Assembly: GCF_905332535.1 (NCBI RefSeq)
Contig: NZ_CAJOCF010000003.1
Span: 1-64,000 of the forward strand
DNA: 64,000 nt
Source of the DNA: Latilactobacillus fragifolii
GTDB taxonomy: Bacteria > Bacillota > Bacilli > Lactobacillales > Lactobacillaceae
Reading direction: 5' to 3'
In this document: positions 1-8,359 of the stretch, one piece after another
Numbering within the stretch: position 1 is the stretch's first letter
How the letters are laid out: each line of letters begins with the position of its first letter
Notes under the pieces: generated by a model
What the model was told of the DNA's origin: nothing
The model's database searches: none
What the model saw: only the letters and a program-made list of their open reading frames with translations
Made by a program: the position numbers and the translations under genes

Positions 1-398
1 GAAAGCGCGATCAATTATCGATTTTTGGCGACGATTATGAGACCCCAGATGGCACCAACGTCCGTGATTATGTCCACGTTTTAGACTTAGCCGACGCCCA
101 TATTTTAGCACTCGGTTATCTTGAAGCCGGCCATGATAGTAACGCGTTTAACTTAGGGTCATCAACTGGGTTTTCAAACATGGAGATTGTTGAAGCGGCC
201 CGCACCGTAACCGGCAAAGCAATCCCCGTTAAAATGGCGCCACGACGTGCTGGTGATCCAAGCACTTTGATTGCCGCCAGTGACAAAGCCCGTGCCGTGT
301 TAGGGTGGACCCCACAATACGATAACATGGAAGCCATTATTGAAACCGCCTGGAATTGGCATTTAAATCATCCCAACGGTTATACAGACCGCGATTAA
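1..398 (+). CDS. galE: UDP-glucose 4-epimerase, C-terminal part (cut by window start)
   Basis: Interconverts UDP-glucose and UDP-galactose in the cytoplasm (Leloir pathway and supply of sugars for surface polymers). Only the last ~131 residues are present, read from base 3. The GalE-type stretch [13 protein letters not shown] is visible near the start, followed by the Ala/Arg-rich C-terminal segment with PRRAGDPS, typical of the substrate-binding end of the short-chain dehydrogenase/reductase epimerases. The N-terminal NAD-binding half and the catalytic Tyr lie outside the window. It ends just before a strong terminator, so it is the last gene of its unit. A related nucleotide-sugar epimerase is possible, but the length and motifs fit GalE well. 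Confidence 0.9.
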   Translation, partial: KRDQLSIFGDDYETPDGTNVRDYVHVLDLADAHILALGYLEAGHDSNAFNLGSSTGFSNMEIVEAARTVTGKAIPVKMAPRRAGDPSTLIAASDKARAVLGWTPQYDNMEAIIETAWNWHLNHPNGYTDRD

Positions 399-411
399 TA
401 TGTATGCCCAA

Positions 412-441
412 ACACGCCAGTAATGCGCTGGCGTGTTTTTT
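412..441 (+). terminator. Intrinsic terminator after galE
   Basis: A perfect 9-bp stem (ACACGCCAG / CTGGCGTGT, loop of 7) is followed directly by a run of T. It ends the galE transcript before the next gene. Confidence 0.9.
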
Positions 442-509
442 ATTGGCTAATTTGGACGCCCGCCATTGTTTTTGTTACAATGGAACCACTACTGAGGAGG
501 CACTTACTT

Positions 510-875
510 ATGCAATTATTAATTCTTGTTTTAACTTATTTAATCGCCATTGAGCACATCGGTATCATGGGGCTGGAAATGTTTGCCAACGCTGAAACCA
601 AGGCAAAAGCTTTTGATATGCCGTTGGAATTTGTGAAATTGCCAAATGCTCGGGTAGCACTTGCCAACCAAGGCATTTATAATGGGATGTTGGGGGCTGT
701 AATTATTATGGTCAACCTGCTATTGGCCGGTCAAACCCTTAAAATAGTGCTCGCCTTATTGATGCTTTACGTCTTCATTGTTGCCCTTTATGGAACATTT
801 ACCGCAACCAAGAAAATTTTCTTTTTACAAGGTTTGCCAGCTTTAATCACATTATTATTAATCCTATTCAGCTAA
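510..875 (+). CDS. DUF1304 family integral membrane protein
   Basis: Small membrane protein of 121 residues with about four hydrophobic segments. It matches the DUF1304 family, which has no established function: N-terminal [14 protein letters not shown], then a polar loop with the conserved NQGIYNG stretch, then two to three more transmembrane segments. The ATG at 510 is chosen because it follows GAGGAGG at a good distance; an upstream in-frame ATG at 423 lies inside the terminator of galE and has no ribosome site. It is probably co-transcribed with the YbjQ-like gene 14 bases downstream. Confidence 0.85.
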   Translation: MQLLILVLTYLIAIEHIGIMGLEMFANAETKAKAFDMPLEFVKLPNARVALANQGIYNGMLGAVIIMVNLLLAGQTLKIVLALLMLYVFIVALYGTFTATKKIFFLQGLPALITLLLILFS

Positions 876-889
876 AAGGAGCTTTAGTC

Positions 890-1216
890 ATGACAAATCC
901 AATTCTTATCACTACGACCGAAACCATTCCCGGCAAACATTATGAAGTGCTTGGTGAAGTATTCGGTCTAACCACTCAATCCAAGAACGTCTTCAAAAAC
1001 ATTGGCGCATCATTGAAAAATGTCGTCGGTGGCGAAATCAAAGCCTACACTGAAATGATGACTGAATCACGCGACGTCGCTATCGACCGACTCCGCCAAA
1101 ATGCCCTTAAAATGGGGGCCGATGCGGTTGTCATGATGCGCTTTGATTCCGGTTCAATTGGAACAGATATGCAATCAGTTGCCGCGTATGGCACAGCTGT
1201 TAAATATATCGATTAA
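890..1216 (+). CDS. YbjQ/UPF0145 family protein
   Basis: Cytoplasmic protein of 108 residues of the UPF0145 (YbjQ-like, 'putative heavy-metal-binding') family. The family pattern is visible: N-terminal [20 protein letters not shown], then a central [18 protein letters not shown], then [12 protein letters not shown] and a C-terminal YGTAVKY. These proteins form pentamers in known structures, but their role is not established. The start has AAAGGAGC nine bases upstream. It follows the DUF1304 gene closely and is followed by an intrinsic terminator, so the two form a small operon. Confidence 0.85.
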   Translation: MTNPILITTTETIPGKHYEVLGEVFGLTTQSKNVFKNIGASLKNVVGGEIKAYTEMMTESRDVAIDRLRQNALKMGADAVVMMRFDSGSIGTDMQSVAAYGTAVKYID

Positions 1217-1285
1217 CTAAAAAGTCCTTTAAGTTAAACTAGTCGCTAGTAAGTTAGCGGATAAAATTTAAAATATTTATAAAGA

Positions 1286-1320
1286 GCTTTATCCTAATAT
1301 TCACGGGATAAAGCCTTTTT
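1286..1320 (+). terminator. Intrinsic terminator after YbjQ-like gene
   Basis: A perfect 9-bp stem GCTTTATCC / GGATAAAGC with an 11-base loop is followed by CTTTTT. It closes the DUF1304-ybjQ unit. Confidence 0.8.
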
Positions 1321-1426
1321 AGATTAAACAATTATGCTTCTTCAGAAATACTAAACTCCGAATATCTTGTTCTCGAGCAAAAGTTGATCATGGTATTTTA
1401 AATCCCCTCAATTCTTCAATAGACAT
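1319..1426 (-). pseudogene. Possible gene remnant (short interrupted reading frame)
   Basis: On the minus strand one frame reads MSIEELRGFKIP, a TGA stop, then STFAREQDIRSLVFLKKH and a few more residues to a TAA. The second half has a protein-like composition but no start codon. I do not recognise a family. It may be the tail of a decayed gene or chance. The rest of the gap between 1217 and 1513 holds only two terminators. Confidence 0.2.
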
Positions 1427-1452
1427 TAATTTTTTCTTTACCTAGGCATATC

Positions 1453-1479
1453 AAAAACCCTTGATGTTCATCAAGGGTT
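1453..1479 (-). terminator. Intrinsic terminator of the surface-protein operon
   Basis: A perfect 10-bp stem AACCCTTGAT / ATCAAGGGTT with loop GTTC is followed, in the minus direction, by TTTTTG. It lies just downstream of the large WxL gene. Confidence 0.85.
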
Positions 1480-1513
1480 GCTAATAAAGTCGACAATTGA
1501 CTACTTATATTTT

Positions 1514-3376
1514 TTACGCCACCGGTATTTCAGGTTGCATACTATTAAGGGTCCACGTAATATCACTTGCGAAAGTCTCGCCAGCTTCAAGTTGAAGCGC
1601 TGGATTAGCATTCATTAATAGTGCACCCGTGACTTGCCAAGTATTTGAAGCTTTAGCCGATGCAATCACTATTTCACTATTGTTATCAGTTAATCCTAGA
1701 TTAGTAGCGCCTGGTAGCCCGTTGATATTAACAGTTGTTATACTTAATTGATTTCCCTTTTTGGACGCCATTTTGGTCATTTTAGCGGTTAATTTCCAAC
1801 CAGAATCAACCCTCGTATCAGTAACTTTTACCGTATCACTGGTTTCGTATAGTTTATCTTGTGGACTTGTACCCACGTAAACATCTTTAGCCAAGACGTT
1901 CCCAAAATTGAAATTAGGTACCTGGTCCAACGATAACTTGCCTAATGCAGGCTGTATTTGTAATTCAGCCTTATTAGAAACGACAACGACTTTTTCTGCT
2001 TTCTTACTTGAATCCTCTTCAGAATCAACACTCGTCGTTAGTGTCAGCTGCGCTTGATAACTCTTACCACTAGCAGTCGCATCTGCAGCCTGCTTCATGA
2101 AATCACTATTCTTAGCAAACGTTAACGGTTGCACCGTATTTAAATCAGCCAAATTATTAATATCACCGCTACTGTTAGTCACACCACTATTGGCTGGTAA
2201 TGCTATGGTCTTGCCGGTACTGTCCATAAATTGCCAAGCATAATGCCAGGCACTCGTTGAGCCAGTTGCTTTGACTAAATCGCTTAAACCACCGACAGAC
2301 CAGCTACCACCGACGTCTACCGCCTGATTATAGGCAGGTAATCCACCGACATAAACGGTTTTATTCGCAAATAGTCGCCCAGCACCAACATGGAAGTGCG
2401 CAGGAATTCCTGGGATATTCGGATTTTGATTAACTTGATTAACATAATAAGAATCTGGTACATATTTTTTATCGCTATTAACTTCACCATTGCCAGCCAT
2501 TAGAGAGGTTTTTCGCCCATTGTTTGGTGTAAATTTCAATAGATCGTTTGAACTAGTCGGTTCCCAGTCAACATCATCAGTTGAATCCACTGGATCTATA
2601 ATAGCTTTAACCCCATAATCGACATCCGAATAGATGACTTTCGGCGTGCCATCCGCATTATCCGTATCGGCATTAATGGTCTTCGCCGGTTTAGGTTCAG
2701 GAGTAATCCCCACCTTCGCTAAATCAGAATAAAACGTCTTCCTAAAAGGAATAATTCCATCTGTAAAACTAAATTGATAATAGTATGTCCCGACACCTAA
2801 ATCACCTTTACTATTTAGCGCGTAGTCTTCAACATCCAAAAAGCCCAAAGAGCCCATGATTAAAGACCAGCCCGTTTTTGCTTTAGTTTGTCTTTTGTCC
2901 TCTACCCAGTTATTTTGGCTGGCATCCCAATGCCAACGGCGAACGGTAATGTTTTTTCCTAAGCCATTACCTAGGTTCGTTAGAATACTCATCCCCGAAA
3001 ATTTAGCCTTATCAATATCTTGGAGTGCAAAATAATCTTCTTCTTGCGGCTGTCTACTGAAACCTCTTCTAAAAATTGTTAACAAGAAACTCCAACCATT
3101 TTTTGAAGGTTTATCCGCATTACTAGGTGTGCCAATTGGTTCAGCACTCTTAGTATCTATCGCTTTTTGCTTAACAATCGGATCCGTACTAGTTGAATTA
3201 ATTACTTTTGCTTGTGATTGCTCCGTTACAATCGAACTACTAGATTCAGTTGATACCTGATTACTCGTTCTTGAAGACATCAATTCAGCCGCTTTAACTT
3301 GAACAGACCGATTCATCAGATGACTACCTAGTAGCACAATAGCTAAACTGCCATAGATTAAATGTCTAATTTGCAT
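1514..3376 (-). CDS. Large WxL-domain cell-surface protein (CscC-like)
   Basis: Secreted protein of 620 residues. An N-terminal signal peptide (IYGSLAIVLLGSHLM, cleavage near QVKAA) is followed by a Ser/Thr-rich linker, a long domain without motifs I recognise, and a C-terminal WxL domain from about residue 470. That domain carries GWKLTAKM and ends with ITWTLN near the C terminus. WxL domains bind peptidoglycan non-covalently. In L. plantarum csc clusters such proteins assemble with DUF916 and LPxTG partners and were proposed to act on complex carbohydrates. The ribosome site AAGGAGG overlaps the end of the preceding gene, so translation is probably coupled. The substrate is unknown. Confidence 0.88.
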   Translation of the reverse strand: MQIRHLIYGSLAIVLLGSHLMNRSVQVKAAELMSSRTSNQVSTESSSSIVTEQSQAKVINSTSTDPIVKQKAIDTKSAEPIGTPSNADKPSKNGWSFLLTIFRRGFSRQPQEEDYFALQDIDKAKFSGMSILTNLGNGLGKNITVRRWHWDASQNNWVEDKRQTKAKTGWSLIMGSLGFLDVEDYALNSKGDLGVGTYYYQFSFTDGIIPFRKTFYSDLAKVGITPEPKPAKTINADTDNADGTPKVIYSDVDYGVKAIIDPVDSTDDVDWEPTSSNDLLKFTPNNGRKTSLMAGNGEVNSDKKYVPDSYYVNQVNQNPNIPGIPAHFHVGAGRLFANKTVYVGGLPAYNQAVDVGGSWSVGGLSDLVKATGSTSAWHYAWQFMDSTGKTIALPANSGVTNSSGDINNLADLNTVQPLTFAKNSDFMKQAADATASGKSYQAQLTLTTSVDSEEDSSKKAEKVVVVSNKAELQIQPALGKLSLDQVPNFNFGNVLAKDVYVGTSPQDKLYETSDTVKVTDTRVDSGWKLTAKMTKMASKKGNQLSITTVNINGLPGATNLGLTDNNSEIVIASAKASNTWQVTGALLMNANPALQLEAGETFASDITWTLNSMQPEIPVA

Positions 3377-3377
3377 C

Positions 3378-3761
3378 CTATATCGCCTCCTTTTTTACGT
3401 GTTGTTGGCGACGCCAGACGATTGCTAATAGCATTAATACACTACCTAATAAACTTAAAAATGAGCTCTTTAAGACATCTGTCTGTGGTAACCGACCGGT
3501 ACTCGTATTCTGCCCACTAGCTGTATAATGGATTTCTTGACCATTTTTAGGGATATCCGGTTGTGCAACACCATCTTCGCTGTTGTGACTGTTTGGTGCC
3601 GTTGGTCTTGCTTGGTCAATATGCACCGTAAAACTAATGGTACTTTGATTTTCAGGAATCCAGGTAGCCCGTGTTGGCTGGACTGTTATGTCTAACATCA
3701 TGACCATTAATGCCACTATTAAAACCAAACCCGTTTTAGATCTTAATAAGCTATGCATCAT
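3378..3761 (-). CDS. Small LPxTG-like wall-anchored protein (CscD-like)
   Basis: Protein of 127 residues with a signal peptide (LVLIVALMVMMLDIT), a short extracellular stretch, and a C-terminal sorting signal: LPQTD near residue 93, a hydrophobic segment and a basic tail (WRRQQHVKK). LPQT-type motifs are typical of lactobacillar sortase A substrates; the residue after T is Asp rather than Gly. In csc clusters the small LPxTG partner is thought to tether the complex to the wall. The first ATG lies two bases from GGGAG, so the second ATG (3758) may be the true start. It overlaps the DUF916 gene by 11 bases. Confidence 0.8.
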   Translation of the reverse strand: MMHSLLRSKTGLVLIVALMVMMLDITVQPTRATWIPENQSTISFTVHIDQARPTAPNSHNSEDGVAQPDIPKNGQEIHYTASGQNTSTGRLPQTDVLKSSFLSLLGSVLMLLAIVWRRQQHVKKEAI

Positions 3762-4794
3762 GTCTCCCTACACCCCTTTTTCGACCAATTAGATAAGCCA
3801 TTAAAGCAATCATTAAAATCCCAATCATTCCGATAGAACCCCACAACCACCAATTAAGCCCCGCTTTTTCTGGATTAATTAATGTCTGATTGACTTGTGC
3901 ACGTGCTTGATCATCAACTGTAAAATTACGCTTTAAATTGAAGGTCTTCTTACCCGAAACCATTTTTACATGGTAGGTATATTGTCCCTTGGGTAAGATT
4001 TGGTTATTGGTATCAATTGCGTATTTAAAAGTTGACCACGGCGCCATTGATAGTTTTGCCGCACGCTTTTCATATAATTTTTTGGTTTGGTTTTTGCGCG
4101 TAACCCACGCATTTAGCTTAATCTGCCCAAACATGGTCGGTGCGCTATTAGCAATACGCCCAACGACTTGCGGCACGCCACTAGTGGCTTCCACCTTCGC
4201 CATTGTTAAAGATAGCTTCGGCGTCAGCTTCTGGTCGAAATCCTGGGTCATAACGACCGGAATTGTCATCGCAAAGCGATTATTAATCCCAAACCCTTTT
4301 TTAGACACTTCATTGTTCGAAGTTCGTTTAACATAGATACTGCCTAAAACGGTCCCTTTAAATCCTTTGTCTGGTACCTTAATCATAAAAGTGACTTTTT
4401 TTAAAGCACCTGGGGCTAAACTAAAACTTTGCTGATCGGCCCCTTTTTTGACTAAATCAGGTAATAACGGGGCTTTTGTTTTGACCATTTTTTGGTGAGT
4501 TGGCGTGTAATCGATATGCCCACTGTTCGAAGTTGAAGCAGCCACAAGTTGTGCATTAAAATCGTTCGCTTTTTCCATATTCAGATTTTGGACGTTCACC
4601 GTTAGCGGATATGTTTGGCCGTTTTCGGCTTTAATTGAAAAATACCCCAGACTAGCATCCGTTTGGCCCCCACCGTATTCAGGGGTCACTGTAAATTCAG
4701 CCCCCTCAGCGTGGACGGCTTGCGTAAAATGGCTGAACGCTATGAGGAAAGCCATTAAACAAAACAGCACAATTAAAACTTTCTTTTTCAACAA
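3751..4794 (-). CDS. DUF916/DUF3324 membrane-anchored surface protein (CscA-like)
   Basis: Protein of 347 residues with a signal peptide (VLIVLFCLMAFLIAF, then HAEGAEF). It has an N-terminal DUF916 domain (FTVTPEYGGGQTDASLGYF), a DUF3324-like middle domain, and a C-terminal transmembrane helix (WWLWGSIGMIGILMIALMAYL) with a basic tail. This is the hallmark component of WxL/csc clusters. Recent work on the family suggests that the DUF916 domain binds peptidoglycan and DUF3324 contacts WxL proteins. I set the start at TTG 4794, nine bases after AGGAGG; a longer frame from TTG 4830 would lie inside a hairpin and would spoil the signal peptide. Confidence 0.85.
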   Translation of the reverse strand: MLKKKVLIVLFCLMAFLIAFSHFTQAVHAEGAEFTVTPEYGGGQTDASLGYFSIKAENGQTYPLTVNVQNLNMEKANDFNAQLVAASTSNSGHIDYTPTHQKMVKTKAPLLPDLVKKGADQQSFSLAPGALKKVTFMIKVPDKGFKGTVLGSIYVKRTSNNEVSKKGFGINNRFAMTIPVVMTQDFDQKLTPKLSLTMAKVEATSGVPQVVGRIANSAPTMFGQIKLNAWVTRKNQTKKLYEKRAAKLSMAPWSTFKYAIDTNNQILPKGQYTYHVKMVSGKKTFNLKRNFTVDDQARAQVNQTLINPEKAGLNWWLWGSIGMIGILMIALMAYLIGRKRGVGRHDA

Positions 4795-4810
4795 CCTTGG
4801 TCGCCTCCTA

Positions 4811-4852
4811 TAAAAATAAGGGGTGAGCAAATCACTTTGCCTGCCCCTTATT
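4811..4852 (-). terminator. Intra-operon attenuator-like terminator
   Basis: In the minus direction a 9-bp stem (AATAAGGGG / CCCCTTATT) encloses a second small stem (GCAAA/TTTGC) and is followed by TTATTTTTAT. It lies between the first WxL gene and the DUF916 gene and would let the abundant small WxL protein be made in excess over the rest of the operon. Confidence 0.7.
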
Positions 4853-4898
4853 GAATCACTACATTCGTATACTTTAGTGCGCTTTAAATTCTAGACAA

Positions 4899-5510
4899 TT
4901 AAGCTTCTGGTGCAACCGGTGTTGTTGATGATAAATTCCAGTTGATTGTGGTTGAAAAAGCTTCATCCTTGGCCAAAGTAGCCGTTGGGTTAGCAGCCAT
5001 TGTCAACTTACTATCAGCTGCAGCTAACTTAAATGTATCTACCCCGTGGTCACCGTTACCTTTAACAACTTCAACAGCACTGGCATCATCTTTAATAGCG
5101 GTTGATAAATCCTCACCTAAAGAACCAGTAGAAGCTAAATTCAATGTTGAACCACTTAATTGGTTATCACCATCGGCAAATTGATCCATGGCAGCTGTTA
5201 ATGACCAGTCAGATTTACCCAAACGGGTATCAGACACTTCTAAAGTCCCATTAGCTTGTGCTGGTTTGTCACTAAAACCAGCATAAATATCACTAGCTTC
5301 AATTGTGCCAAAACTAAAACTTGGTACTGATTTTAAGACCAATGTCCCGTTTTCAGGATCAGTTGGATTATCTGGATCTTTAGCAACAACCGTAAAATCT
5401 GCTTTTGATGTTTGTGGTGTCACTGAATCAGCTGATACCGCACCAATGGTTAGTGCCATTGGTGCTATCAATGCCGTTAATGTTAATATTGAAAATAATT
5501 TTGCCTTCAT
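4899..5510 (-). CDS. WxL-domain cell-surface protein (CscB-like)
   Basis: Secreted protein of 203 residues with a signal peptide (LFSILTLTALIAPMALTIGAVSA). Almost the whole mature part is a WxL domain: FSFGTIEASDIY, then DWSLTAAMDQF (first W-x-L) and INWNLSS near the end (second W-x-L). The C-terminal half of the 620-residue protein in the same operon has the same layout, so the two are paralogues. It is expected to bind peptidoglycan and to form a surface complex with the other three products. GGAGGA lies nine bases before the ATG. It is the first gene of the operon, directly behind an extended -10 promoter. Confidence 0.9.
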   Translation of the reverse strand: MKAKLFSILTLTALIAPMALTIGAVSADSVTPQTSKADFTVVAKDPDNPTDPENGTLVLKSVPSFSFGTIEASDIYAGFSDKPAQANGTLEVSDTRLGKSDWSLTAAMDQFADGDNQLSGSTLNLASTGSLGEDLSTAIKDDASAVEVVKGNGDHGVDTFKLAAADSKLTMAANPTATLAKDEAFSTTINWNLSSTTPVAPEA

Positions 5511-5551
5511 AAAATAATTCCTCCATAAGTTAATAATTGATTACGGTTAAT

Positions 5552-5578
5552 ATCATAGCACGCAATTTAATGCGCCAA
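5552..5578 (-). promoter_or_regulatory. Promoter of the WxL/csc operon
   Basis: The minus strand reads TGCTATGAT, an extended -10 (TGnTATAAT type). A poor -35 (TTGGCG at 15 bp, or TTTGGC at 16 bp) lies upstream. Transcription would begin about 35 bases before the first WxL gene. Confidence 0.6.
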
Positions 5579-5581
5579 AAC

Positions 5582-5607
5582 TAAAAAAGAGATACCAAGT
5601 GGTATCT
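5582..5607 (-). terminator. Small palindrome followed by T-run, possible terminator or operator
   Basis: GATACCAAGTGGTATC is a perfect inverted repeat (7-bp arms). On the minus strand it is followed by TCTTTTTT, as in a weak terminator that would close off the remnant upstream. Because it sits directly before the csc promoter it could instead be an operator. Confidence 0.4.
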
Positions 5608-5641
5608 TCTTTCTAGTTTTTGTGGTTCATAATTAATCTGA

Positions 5642-5815
5642 TTAACTTAAAACTAACAATCTATTTACCAAAATTTTGGTATCCCAATCAACTCCAAGCC
5701 ATATTGATTGTTGCCCTTTTAAACCTGAATATTGTTTTTTAAAATCAACTGTTTTAAAGTTACCAATGTATTAGGCGTAAGATCCCATTTTAACCGGTAA
5801 CTGGATTATTTCCAT
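5642..5815 (-). pseudogene. Decayed gene remnant upstream of the csc operon
   Basis: On the minus strand, behind a TTATAAT box and GGAGAC, one frame reads MEIIQLPVKMGSYA, a TAA stop, then continues in the same frame with YIGNFKTVDFKKQYSGLKG and SIWLGVDWDTKILV to a TAA at 5642. The composition after the stop is clearly protein-like. I do not recognise the family. It looks like a gene with a nonsense change or a shortened relic. The other parts of the 5511-5959 gap hold the csc promoter and the promoter of the next gene. Confidence 0.4.
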
Positions 5816-5894
5816 CATTGTCTCCAAAATACATTATAAGTCGTGGTCATTATAATATGTCTTGTTTTATGTCCTTTTACTCAACTACTATCTA

Positions 5895-5923
5895 TTCTCG
5901 AAATACCACTTTTTTGATATACT
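5895..5923 (+). promoter_or_regulatory. Promoter of the 64-residue membrane protein gene
   Basis: TTCTCG and TATACT are separated by 17 bp, and the start codon lies 37 bases downstream of the -10 box. Confidence 0.5.
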
Positions 5924-5959
5924 TATTTCATAAGATCAACCGTCAAAAGGAGCCCTTTT

Positions 5960-6154
5960 ATGTCAACTGTGCAACACCTATTTCTATCATTTATTGTCGT
6001 CTTTTCCGCAATCGCGGTTCTTATTTCTTCTGTAATGAGCCTAGTTGCTTTTTATAAGGACCGTCCGATGCTCAAAAAATTGGCCAGGGTGGTCTTTTGG
6101 ATTAGTTTTGTAATAATGCTTATCTTCTTAAAAATTATCGATGCTTATAAATAG
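5960..6154 (+). CDS. Small membrane protein of unknown function
   Basis: Protein of 64 residues with two predicted transmembrane helices (FLSFIVVFSAIAVLISSVM and VVFWISFVIMLIFLKII) joined by a short basic loop (YKDRPMLKKLAR). The ribosome site AAAGGAGC lies nine bases before the ATG. It has its own promoter-like sequence and shares a bidirectional terminator with lepA, so it is a single-gene unit. I do not recognise a family; small two-helix proteins like this are common in lactobacilli. Confidence 0.7.
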   Translation: MSTVQHLFLSFIVVFSAIAVLISSVMSLVAFYKDRPMLKKLARVVFWISFVIMLIFLKIIDAYK

Positions 6155-6155
6155 T

Positions 6156-6193
6156 AAAAAAGTCCTGATTACATTAGTAATCAGGACTTTTTT
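6156..6193. terminator. Bidirectional terminator between small membrane gene and lepA
   Basis: A perfect stem of more than 13 bp (AAAGTCCTGATTAC paired with its complement) is flanked by A-run and T-run, so it can end transcription from both sides. Confidence 0.9.
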
Positions 6194-6194
6194 G

Positions 6195-8033
6195 TTATTT
6201 ACCTTTTTTATCGTCTTCATTCATCTTCAAAATGGACATGAAGGCTTCTTGTGGGACTTCCACTGAACCAACGGATTTCATTCGTTTTTTGCCGGCTTTT
6301 TGTTTTTCTAATAATTTGCGTTTCCGGGTAATATCCCCTCCATAACACTTGGCAAGTACGTTTTTCCGGTAGGCCTTAACTGTTGAGCGAGCAATCACTT
6401 TATTGCCAATAGCCGCTTGGATCGGCACTTCAAATTGTTGACGCGGAATAGTCTCTTTTAACTTGCTAACAATCGCTTTGCCCCGTTCAAAGGCAAAATC
6501 ACGGTGCACAATGAAGCTCAAGGCATCGACGGATTCGCCGTTCAATAAAATATCCATCTTCACAAGATCACTTGGTCGATAACCTGTTACTTCATAATCG
6601 AATGAGGCGTAGCCCTTCGTATTTGATTTCAAGTCATCAAAGAAATCAAAAATGATTTCAGATAATGGCATATTATAGATAACATTAACCCGATAAGTAT
6701 CTAAATAATCCATGGTAACGAACTCGCCCCGCTTGCGTTGCGCCAATTCCATGACGGCCCCAACGTAATCGTTGGGAACCATGATAGAGGCTTTAACATA
6801 CGGTTCTTTAACCTCGGAAATATTTGATGTTTCTGGCATTTCTGATGGGTTATCAATTACAACTTCAGTTCCATCGGTTAAATCAACATGATAATCTACT
6901 GATGGTGCGGTCATGATTAAATCAAGGTTGAATTCCCGTTCTAACCGTTCTTGAACCACATCCATGTGTAACAGCCCTAAGAAACCACATCGGAACCCAA
7001 AACCCAACGCTTGTGAAGATTCAGGCTCAAATTCTAAGGCTGCATCGTTTAATTGTAATTTTTCCAAGGCTTCGCGTAAGTCATTAAACTTCGCGTTATC
7101 CACGGGATACATCCCAGAATAAACCATTGGTTGAATGTGTCGGTACCCATCAAGGGCTTTTGCTGCTGGATTGTCAGCAAGTGTCACAGTATCCCCAACA
7201 CGCGTATCTTGAATCGTCTTGATGCTGGCCGTAATGTACCCCACATCGCCAACCATTAAGAAGTCTCGTTTAACAGCTTTAGGCGACATCACACCGACTT
7301 CAGTGACTTCGAATTCTTTCCCATTATTCATTAAACGAATCTTATCGCCAACTTTAACCATTCCGTCAAAGACACGTACATTTAACACAACACCGCGATA
7401 ACTATCGTAGATTGAATCGAAAATGAGCGCCTTCAATGGGGCCTTTAAATCACCAGTTGGGGCTGGCACGTCGGTTACCAGTTTTTCTAAGATTTCTTCA
7501 ATGCCAATCCCGCTCTTAGCGCTGGCCAGAACGGCTTCTGAAGCATCCAAACCAATCATTTCTTCAATCTCTGCTTTAACAACGTCTGGTTGTGCTGATG
7601 GTAAATCAATTTTATTAATGACCGGTATAATTTCTAGGTCATCGTCGACCGCTAGATAAACATTAGCCAACGTTTGTGCTTCAACGCCTTGGGCCGCATC
7701 AACCACTAATAAGGCCCCTTCACAAGCTGCCAAACTTCGCGACACTTCATATGAAAAATCGACATGGCCTGGCGTATCAATTAAATGGAAAATATAAGTT
7801 TCTCCATCTTTAGCACGGTAGTGTAACTCCACCGCGTTTAACTTGATGGTAATCCCTCGTTCACGTTCTAATTCCATATCGTCTAAGACTTGCGCTTGCA
7901 TATCGCGTTTGGCAATAGTATCCGTCATCTCAAGAATCCGATCAGCTAATGTTGATTTTCCATGATCAATATGCGCGATGATCGAAAAATTACGAATGTG
8001 TTTTTGCCGGTCTAACATTTCTGCGTAATCCAT
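6195..8033 (-). CDS. lepA: Elongation factor 4 (back-translocating GTPase LepA)
   Basis: Ribosome-associated GTPase of 612 residues, the usual family length. G1 AHIDHGKST near residue 20, the switch I stretch [10 protein letters not shown]3 DTPGH and G4 NKID are all present. The EF-G-like domains and the LepA-specific C-terminal domain follow, with [16 protein letters not shown] near the end. It is thought to act on stalled or mistranslocated ribosomes and in ribosome assembly under stress. It is transcribed alone and ends at a bidirectional terminator. The start MDYAEMLDR matches the family. Confidence 0.97.
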   Translation of the reverse strand: MDYAEMLDRQKHIRNFSIIAHIDHGKSTLADRILEMTDTIAKRDMQAQVLDDMELERERGITIKLNAVELHYRAKDGETYIFHLIDTPGHVDFSYEVSRSLAACEGALLVVDAAQGVEAQTLANVYLAVDDDLEIIPVINKIDLPSAQPDVVKAEIEEMIGLDASEAVLASAKSGIGIEEILEKLVTDVPAPTGDLKAPLKALIFDSIYDSYRGVVLNVRVFDGMVKVGDKIRLMNNGKEFEVTEVGVMSPKAVKRDFLMVGDVGYITASIKTIQDTRVGDTVTLADNPAAKALDGYRHIQPMVYSGMYPVDNAKFNDLREALEKLQLNDAALEFEPESSQALGFGFRCGFLGLLHMDVVQERLEREFNLDLIMTAPSVDYHVDLTDGTEVVIDNPSEMPETSNISEVKEPYVKASIMVPNDYVGAVMELAQRKRGEFVTMDYLDTYRVNVIYNMPLSEIIFDFFDDLKSNTKGYASFDYEVTGYRPSDLVKMDILLNGESVDALSFIVHRDFAFERGKAIVSKLKETIPRQQFEVPIQAAIGNKVIARSTVKAYRKNVLAKCYGGDITRKRKLLEKQKAGKKRMKSVGSVEVPQEAFMSILKMNEDDKKGK

Positions 8034-8116
8034 TAATTGTACCTACTTCCTCTGACTATCCTCTAAATTATACCAAGCCTGCCCCGTAAAAGCGAACGCA
8101 TTTAACGGCTTTCCAA

Positions 8117-8151
8117 TAAAAAAAGCCAAAACCAAATGCATGATTTTGACT
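8117..8151 (-). terminator. Terminator of the 41-residue gene
   Basis: In the minus direction an 11-bp stem with two G-U pairs (AGTCAAAATCA with TGGTTTTGGCT) is followed by TTTTTTTAT. Confidence 0.7.
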
Positions 8152-8170
8152 GTTTCTTTATGATTAAGTC

Positions 8171-8296
8171 CTATTTTTTGGCCGCCTTTTGTCCCTTTTT
8201 TATTTTACCCTTATGGATTGTCACTTCACTGACAACCTTTTTAACCGTTCCTTCAATGACACTTTTCAGACTATCTAACCGTTCTTCATTTGCCAT
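8171..8296 (-). CDS. Microprotein, 41 residues, unknown function
   Basis: The frame begins MANEERLDSLKSVIEG and continues TVKKVVSEVTIHKGKIKK to a Lys-rich end (AAKK). It is hydrophilic and strongly basic at the C terminus, with a helix-like first half. Evidence that it is a gene: GGGAAGG seven bases before the ATG, a consensus promoter just upstream (TTGACA/TAGAAT) and its own intrinsic terminator just downstream. I do not recognise a family; nucleic-acid binding would fit the charge but is only a guess. Confidence 0.65.
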   Translation of the reverse strand: MANEERLDSLKSVIEGTVKKVVSEVTIHKGKIKKGQKAAKK

Positions 8297-8329
8297 ATCA
8301 ATGCCTTCCCTTCTTTTTTATTCAACTTC

Positions 8330-8359
8330 ATTCTACTTTTTAACTGCAATAGATGTCAA
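8330..8359 (-). promoter_or_regulatory. Promoter of the 41-residue gene
   Basis: The minus strand has a perfect -35 TTGACA, an 18-bp spacer and -10 TAGAAT. The -35 box coincides base for base with that of the plus-strand promoter. Confidence 0.7.

Noticed and set aside
4795-4830. Longer start (TTG 4830) for the DUF916 protein
   Set aside because: It would begin inside the attenuator hairpin and add residues that spoil the signal peptide; AGGAGG fits TTG 4794.
5666-5681. Perfect 16-bp palindrome TACCAAAATTTTGGTA
   Set aside because: It lies inside the decayed reading frame (codons for DTKILV), far from a promoter, so chance or coding is more likely than an operator.
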